NCBI GenBank assembly: GCA_900547855.1
Contig: URIK01000076.1
Span: forward strand, 1 to 9,157
From: an uncultured Collinsella sp.
GTDB lineage: Bacteria > Actinomycetota > Coriobacteriia > Coriobacteriales > Coriobacteriaceae
Reading direction: 5' to 3'
DNA length: 9,157 nucleotides
The first letter of the stretch is position 1; the number at the start of each line of letters is the position of its first letter. A program made the translations under genes and the position numbers. A model generated the notes under the pieces. That model searched no databases. It saw nothing but the letters and a program-made list of their open reading frames with translations, and was not told the origin of the DNA. Shown in pieces: positions 6,453 to 9,157 of the stretch.

Positions 6453-8186
6453 CTACGAGTGGACAACCACGCACAGGCCGACTTTGATGCAGTCGTGAAG
6501 TGCCTTGGCGTCTGCCAGACGCAGGTTGATGCAGCCGTGGCTGCCGCACCATTTGTACGACTCGGCGTTATCGAAGCTCTTGTCGTTTTGCCAGGTGGCA
6601 TCGTGGAAGCCGATCATATTGCCCTCGAACGGCATCCAGTAGCTCACCGGGCTTTCGTATTTGGGCTTACCGGTCTCGGGGTCCTTGGCTCCGATCAGGG
6701 TGCTGCCGCCGTCGTTGCTGTTGATCTGCCACACGCCCTCGGGGGTGGCGTCTTCGCCCGGTTTGCCGGATATAAAGTTGGCCTCCCAAACGATATTACC
6801 GTTCTCGTCATAGTAGCGCGCGTGCTGCTCGGACAGGTCGACGTCGATATACGCCTTCCAGTCGGGCTCTCCCTTTGCGGTAAAGGTGTCGGCCTTCTGG
6901 GAGTACTTGATCTCGATTTCGCCGGTCTGCTTGTTGTTAATGGCGTCCTCGACCTGCTTGGCGAGCGAGCTGCTGTCGATGGACCAACCAAAGTCGCCGC
7001 CTTCGACGGCGCACTGCTTGCCATCGGCGCGCGTCCACCAGCGAGTGGAGCCCACGGTATTAAAGCCGTTGGCGAGCTCGGCTGCCCAGCTGCTGATCTG
7101 CGACGTATCGAGCGTGGGATTGGCCGGATCGGCAAAGCTGATCCACTGCAACACGGAGCTGCCATCAACCTTGCCGGCATCCTCGCCGTTGAGCTTGAGG
7201 GTCACGTTGACGCCCAGGAAGTTGTTGGCGGCATCGCATGCGGCCTGAATCTGATCGTCGGTCAGCGTTCCATTGAGCGGCTCATAGGCATCGTTGCCGA
7301 GCTTGGAAAGATCTACGGACTCGGCCAGCGAGGCAAGCTCGAGCTCGGCATACTTAATGACATGCTCGCGGTTGAGTTTTTCGTTGGAGCGCGCCTTCTC
7401 GACGGTAAACTTGCCGGCCTGCTCGTCATGGGAGCTATTGGCCTCGAACGTGCCCGAACGCCCCTCGTTAAACTCGTCGATGGCGGCGCCCAGATCCTTC
7501 TCAAACTTCTTTTGGTCAAAGGTATCGGAGAGCATGGACAGGTCGACGTCTTGATCAAGATCGACTTCGTTGGAGGTAGCGGTTGTTTTGGCCTTGCCGC
7601 TTAAGGATTCCACAAGGCGGACCGGCCATACAAAGGCTTCGTTGTGGCTGATAATCTCTTTTGCGGCAGCTTCGCCATCGACGATGGGCTCATCGGACTC
7701 GGGCTGATAGGTCCAGCTAAAGTCATCGCCTGTCACGGTGAGCTTATAGTGCTTCCATGCCGAATTGACCTTGGTAGCGGCAGACGAAGCGTTGGAGAAC
7801 GAGACGTCGACGCCGGCAATGGTGGTGTTGGGGTAGGCTAGCTGCGAAAACGCTACGATTCCTACGATATAGACAATGACGATAAGACCCAAGACGACAA
7901 AGAGCGTCGTCTTTTTGCCCGACTTATTGTTGCCGGCGGACTTGCGCGCGGGGCCGCGATCGCCTCGGGCGTGCGTGGGGGGCTGCTTGGGCGCATTGCC
8001 GTTTGCCTGGCGCTGCTGACGTTGTTGACGCTGCTGTCGCTGTTGGTTCGGGCGTTGGGGCGCGTTTGCCGCACCACGCTGCTGACCGTGGCTCGGCGCG
8101 ATAGGACGCGGTGACTGAACGCCGCCGGTGTGCCTGCTCGGCTGCTGCGGATCGGGAATCAGTTGAGTTCGATCGTTTTGCGACAT
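6453..8186 (-). CDS. Membrane-anchored L,D-transpeptidase (YkuD domain)
   Basis: The enzyme forms 3-3 peptidoglycan cross-links or attaches ligands to the wall, and is insensitive to most penicillins. The 577 residues have a cytoplasmic tail of about 90 residues rich in Pro, Gln and Arg, including four QQR repeats, a signal-anchor helix at about 93-115, and an extracellular region (about 120-435) resembling PG_binding_4 (PF12229)-type domains. The YkuD catalytic domain (about 443-577) ends in the motif SHGCINLR, with nucleophile Cys552 and His550. An upstream catalytic-type His lies in GFHDA (His528). All key residues are present. The start at 8186 (MSQNDRTQ) is favoured over 8195 because GAAGGA ends 10 bases before it but only 1 base before the other. 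A TATAAT box lies upstream. It is transcribed in the same direction as the exporter operon but is separated from it by a hairpin. Confidence 0.94.
   Translation of the reverse strand: MSQNDRTQLIPDPQQPSRHTGGVQSPRPIAPSHGQQRGAANAPQRPNQQRQQRQQRQQRQANGNAPKQPPTHARGDRGPARKSAGNNKSGKKTTLFVVLGLIVIVYIVGIVAFSQLAYPNTTIAGVDVSFSNASSAATKVNSAWKHYKLTVTGDDFSWTYQPESDEPIVDGEAAAKEIISHNEAFVWPVRLVESLSGKAKTTATSNEVDLDQDVDLSMLSDTFDQKKFEKDLGAAIDEFNEGRSGTFEANSSHDEQAGKFTVEKARSNEKLNREHVIKYAELELASLAESVDLSKLGNDAYEPLNGTLTDDQIQAACDAANNFLGVNVTLKLNGEDAGKVDGSSVLQWISFADPANPTLDTSQISSWAAELANGFNTVGSTRWWTRADGKQCAVEGGDFGWSIDSSSLAKQVEDAINNKQTGEIEIKYSQKADTFTAKGEPDWKAYIDVDLSEQHARYYDENGNIVWEANFISGKPGEDATPEGVWQINSNDGGSTLIGAKDPETGKPKYESPVSYWMPFEGNMIGFHDATWQNDKSFDNAESYKWCGSHGCINLRLADAKALHDCIKVGLCVVVHS
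8011..8046 (-). repeat. Four 9-base tandem units encoding QQR
   Basis: The plus strand reads CGCTGCTGA, CGTTGTTGA, CGCTGCTGT, CGCTGTTGG. On the coding strand this gives four QQR tripeptides in the cytoplasmic tail of the L,D-transpeptidase. The units differ mainly by synonymous changes, so the protein repeat seems conserved although the DNA has drifted. Confidence 0.8.
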
Positions 8187-8196
8187 CGTATGCATA

Positions 8197-8202
8197 TCCT
8201 TC
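8197..8202 (-). promoter_or_regulatory. Shine-Dalgarno site deciding the L,D-transpeptidase start
   Basis: GAAGGA on the minus strand is 10 bases from ATG 8186 and only 1 base from ATG 8195. The spacing favours the inner start (MSQNDRTQ). Confidence 0.65.
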
Positions 8203-8243
8203 GATTTTCGCCTTGCGGTTCATCGTGTTTTTACTGGGCTTGC

Positions 8244-8249
8244 ATTATA
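8244..8249 (-). promoter_or_regulatory. -10 box upstream of the L,D-transpeptidase gene
   Basis: A perfect TATAAT lies 57 bases before the ATG at 8186, with transcription expected to begin near 8237. I find no good -35 hexamer at 16-18 bases spacing and no extended -10 (TGn), so strength may be low or an activator may be used. The position within a non-coding gap supports it. Confidence 0.5.
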
Positions 8250-8298
8250 GCGATTGCCCTGCTGTTTGTGGTACGGAAACGGTGGCATTCGAAAGAGC

Positions 8299-8314
8299 TG
8301 GGACAAATGTCCCA
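8299..8314. repeat. 16-base palindrome, possible operator or terminator
   Basis: TGGGACA (8299-8305) and TGTCCCA (8308-8314) are perfect inverted arms around AA. As RNA the likely fold is a 6-base-pair stem with an AAAT loop. It lies 21 bases after the serine dehydratase stop and about 50 bases upstream of the TATAAT box of the L,D-transpeptidase. It could therefore end the first transcript or be a dimeric regulator's site for the second. There is no clear T tract after it on the minus strand (GCTCTTTC). Confidence 0.45.
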
Positions 8315-8335
8315 CCTTTGAGTCGTTCTTAGTCG

Positions 8336-9138
8336 CTATCCGCACACACCGCATTTTGCACAGGCCGAAAGTGCGGCCGGAGCCTGCGCGATGCCGCCCT
8401 TTGCCGTCTCGCGCAGCGTGGCTGGCAACGCGTGGCCCACCGAGAGCATTACATGTGCCATCTGGTCAAACGGCACCAAGCTCTTAATGCCTGCGAGGGC
8501 GAGTTGTGCCGAGCTAAAGGCCGCTGCTACGCCGATGGCGTTGCGGTTTTGGCAGGGCACCTCCACGAGGCCACCGACGGGGTCACAAACGAGGCCCAGC
8601 AGGTTACTCAGCGCGATGGAACTGGCGTCGAGTGCCTGCTCGGGCGTGCCGCCGAGCATCTGCACCAGCGCGGCGGCTGCCATGGCGGCGGCGCTTCCCA
8701 CCTCGGCCTGGCATCCGCCCTCGGCGCCGGCGACGCAGGCGCTCGTGGTGAGGTTGAGGCCGATGGCGGCTGCGCAGTAGAGCGCGTCCATGACCTGCTC
8801 TTCGTCGAGCTGCAGGCGATCGGCGAGTGCAAGCACGCAGCCGGGCACAACACCCGCTGAGCCTGCCGTGGGGGCGGCGACGATCACGCCCATGGTGGCG
8901 GAGCGTTCGAGCACGGCCATCGCGCGGGCCACGGCATCGGTCTGAACGGGGCCCATCAGGCTTGCGCTCAAATCGTTGCGGCCGGTGGCTTCGACAAGCT
9001 TGGCCTCGCCGCCGATAAGCCCGCCGAAGACGGTGCCGCCACTGATGGCGAGACTCCAGCCGACGCCACTCCGGCCACTGAGCCGGCCGAATCCGCTCCC
9101 GCCGATTCCGGTGACGCTCCGCAGGAGTAGTCCGTTTC
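8336..9138 (-). CDS. sdaAA: L-serine dehydratase, alpha subunit/domain, iron-sulfur dependent (5'-truncated)
   Basis: The enzyme deaminates L-serine to pyruvate and ammonia using a [4Fe-4S] cluster; it is cytoplasmic and oxygen sensitive. About 266 codons are present up to the library end; compared with the usual alpha chain of about 300 residues, some 50-60 N-terminal residues seem to be missing. Family blocks in order are GGLIGGEAKL, SATMGVIVAAPTAGSAGVVPG, AGAEGGCQAEVGSA, GLVCDPVGGLVEVPCQNRNA and LPATLRETAKGGIA. The Cys residues in GGCQ, GLVCDP and EVPCQ are the conserved cluster ligands. An ORF caller would start at TTG 8971, but homology continues upstream through GGLIGGEAKL, so the true frame runs to the contig end. 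The first 30 or so visible residues are Gly/Ser-rich and less diagnostic. The protein ends in an unusual CAKCGVCG tail. No beta subunit gene lies downstream; it may be upstream, fused or separate. Confidence 0.93.
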
Positions 9139-9157
9139 CTGTCTCTTATACACATCT
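9139..9157 (-). other. Nextera mosaic end (artefact)
   Basis: CTGTCTCTTATACACATCT is the exact reverse complement of the 19-base Nextera mosaic end. It truncates the serine dehydratase gene and creates false minus-strand start codons that give MCIRDR and MYKRQ peptides. Confidence 0.98.

Noticed and set aside
6225..7604. Plus-strand open frame of 459 codons opposite the L,D-transpeptidase and the start of the adaptor gene
   Set aside because: It is a GC-rich antisense shadow: the opposite strand carries the YkuD catalytic motif and clear domain structure, while this translation shows no recognisable motif.
8187..8195. Start of the L,D-transpeptidase at ATG 8195
   Set aside because: The Shine-Dalgarno GAAGGA is only 1 base away from it, against 10 bases for ATG 8186.
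8604..9155. Minus-strand open frame of 183 codons beginning MCIRDR
   Set aside because: Its start lies in the Nextera mosaic end and its Arg-rich translation is out of frame with the conserved serine dehydratase.
1..9157. CRISPR array, tRNA or rRNA genes
   Set aside because: I found no regularly spaced direct repeats and no cloverleaf or conserved rRNA stretches; the only tandem repeat is the short coding QQR run.

Overview
This 9157-base window looks like a complete short-read assembly contig from a high-GC bacterium. Both ends are Illumina Nextera library sequence, not biology: a P7 tail, an index and the Read 2 transposase adapter at 1-46, and the reverse-complement mosaic end at 9139-9157. 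The genomic insert is therefore 47-9138, and the first and last genes are cut by the library ends. GC content (about 60-75% in the lines I counted), the mix of a cobalamin pathway with a two-subunit-type iron-sulfur serine dehydratase, and a Gram-positive-style MacA/MacB-like exporter beside a membrane-anchored L,D-transpeptidase suggest an anaerobic actinobacterium, most likely Coriobacteriia (Collinsella/Olsenella/Eggerthella type). The taxonomic call is inference from remembered protein style and was not checked by search.

Region 1 (47-2790, plus strand) is the end of a cobalamin operon: the C-terminal half of cobyric acid synthase (cobQ), corrinoid adenosyltransferase (cobO), precorrin-8X methylmutase (cbiC) and precorrin-6A reductase (cobK/cbiJ). 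The genes overlap by 4 bases or abut exactly, so they are probably one translationally coupled unit. cobK and cbiC act on the corrin ring, cobO adds the adenosyl ligand, and CobQ amidates the side chains.

Region 2 (2791-2899) is the gap between the convergent cobalamin operon and the exporter operon. It holds a GC-rich hairpin on the cobK stop codon and a 67-base imperfect palindrome, the most striking non-coding structure in the window.

Region 3 (2900-6320, minus strand) is a three-gene exporter operon, read right to left: membrane fusion protein, ABC ATPase, FtsX/MacB-type permease. The junctions are TAATG and ATGA overlaps.

Region 4 (6321-9138, minus strand) contains a hairpin, a YkuD-type L,D-transpeptidase with its own TATAAT box, a 16-base palindrome, and the C-terminal part of the L-serine dehydratase alpha subunit.

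I see no CRISPR array, tRNA, rRNA, insertion sequence or phage gene, and no stretch over 300 bases without a gene. I do not see a clearly new biological system. The genes belong to known families, and the points worth a second look are non-coding palindromes, details of the exporter and dehydratase proteins, and the adapter artefacts.
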